A stretch of DNA of 64,000 bases, taken from Strongylocentrotus droebachiensis. Its lineage: Eukaryota; Echinodermata; Echinoidea; Camarodonta; Strongylocentrotidae. Below, piece by piece: positions 63,449 to 64,000 of this stretch (its first letter is position 1; the number at the start of each line of letters is the position of its first letter). The notes beneath the pieces were generated by a model that saw nothing but the letters and a program-made list of their open reading frames with translations, was not told the origin of the DNA and ran no database searches. A program made the translations under genes and the position numbers. The stretch lies in contig JAVYIG010005340.1 of assembly GCA_035222895.1 (NCBI GenBank), positions 1 through 64,000 on the forward strand, in the 5' to 3' direction.

Positions 63449-63835
63449 ACTAAGAAAAAATGGTGCAACTATGCACCTTTAAGGGTTCAAACCGATGCAA
63501 CAATAGCAGCACCTTTAGGGGTTAAATCCTGCACCCTTTTTAAAGGTGCAATCCTGCACCCTTTAAAACGGTGCCAAATTGAACCTTTTAGGGGACATGT
63601 TAGTACCCTTTATGGTTCAATCCTGCACCTTTAGGGGTGCAAACCAATGCAACAATAGGAGCACCTTTAGGGGTTAAATCCTGCACCCTTTAAGGAGGGT
63701 GCCAGATTGCACCTTTTAGGAGACATGTTAGTACCCTTAATGGTTCAATCCTGCTCTTTAGGGGTGCAAACCGATACAATAGCAGCACCTTTAGGGGTTC
63801 AGTCCTGCACCCTTTAAAAGGTGCAATCCTTCTTC
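63449..63835. repeat. Tandem repeat of GCACCTTTAGGGG motifs
   Basis: Motifs gcacctttaggggtt, aatcctgcaccctttaa and aaggtgcaatcctgcaccc alternate throughout. Two larger copies (about 63480-63640 and 63640-63790) share the order. Many internal palindromes (caccttttaaaggtg-like). Either a MITE interior or a minisatellite. Confidence 0.75.
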
Positions 63836-64000
63836 CATACTCCAAGAATACTCGTGATATTTGCTCGTACACAAATACATATTAAACATGCATGTTGTTT
63901 ATTGGTTAGTAATCATATAATCAATTTATCTATTGCTAAAACGTGAATGTAATTGTAACATGATCAGACAAAATAATCTATTTGTTTAATGATTGCCGAT
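63836..64000. other. Right end of window, nothing recognised
   Basis: AT-rich sequence, possibly the continuing 3' region of the LINE or flanking DNA. Confidence 0.3.

Noticed and set aside
63449..63835. CRISPR-like or regulatory array
   Set aside because: Repeats and intervals are all related to each other; it is a simple tandem or MITE-internal repeat.

Overview
The window is animal nuclear DNA: short exons with GT/AG boundaries in long AT-rich introns, and a dense load of microsatellites, MITEs and non-LTR retrotransposons. Gene content (a DCST1-type sperm-egg fusion protein and a receptor guanylate cyclase of the natriuretic-peptide/egg-peptide receptor type) and repeat style suggest a marine deuterostome, most likely an echinoderm such as a sea urchin. 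No species call is possible from sequence alone.

Layout. (1) 649-11481, + strand: 14 exons of a DCST1-like multipass membrane protein with a C-terminal RING-like cysteine domain. The first coding exon lies left of the window. (2) 12649-15277: intergenic DNA with two MITEs, between two genes whose 3' ends face each other. (3) 15675-29804, - strand: 21 constant exons of one membrane guanylate cyclase (C-terminal part of the extracellular domain, single TM, kinase homology domain, coiled-coil linker, complete class III cyclase domain). (4) 31059-54897 and beyond, - strand: a tandem array of seven open-reading-frame exons (V1-V7), each starting with its own ATG and coding for about the first 200-235 residues of the extracellular ANF-receptor domain, and each ending in a splice donor. 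Four decayed copies lie among them. Six of the seven end in phase 1, exactly what the first constant exon needs; joining V7 to the constant exons gives an uninterrupted 1045-residue receptor. This looks like a clustered alternative-first-exon receptor locus: one signalling module, many interchangeable N-terminal ligand-binding halves, comparable in logic to clustered protocadherins. It is the main discovery candidate.

(5) The right part (50.8-60 kb) consists of recent ~2.97-kb tandem duplications, each unit with one good variable exon and one decayed one. It is broken by a 2.7-kb TIR element that itself carries a 5'-truncated LINE, and by a second LINE at 60053-63440. (6) Within the cyclase gene, the intron after exon C16 contains about 14 further copies of a 62-bp unit that duplicates the end of the exon together with its splice donor.

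All exon boundaries were read by hand from splice consensus, phase continuity and protein-family similarity. No transcript or database evidence was available.
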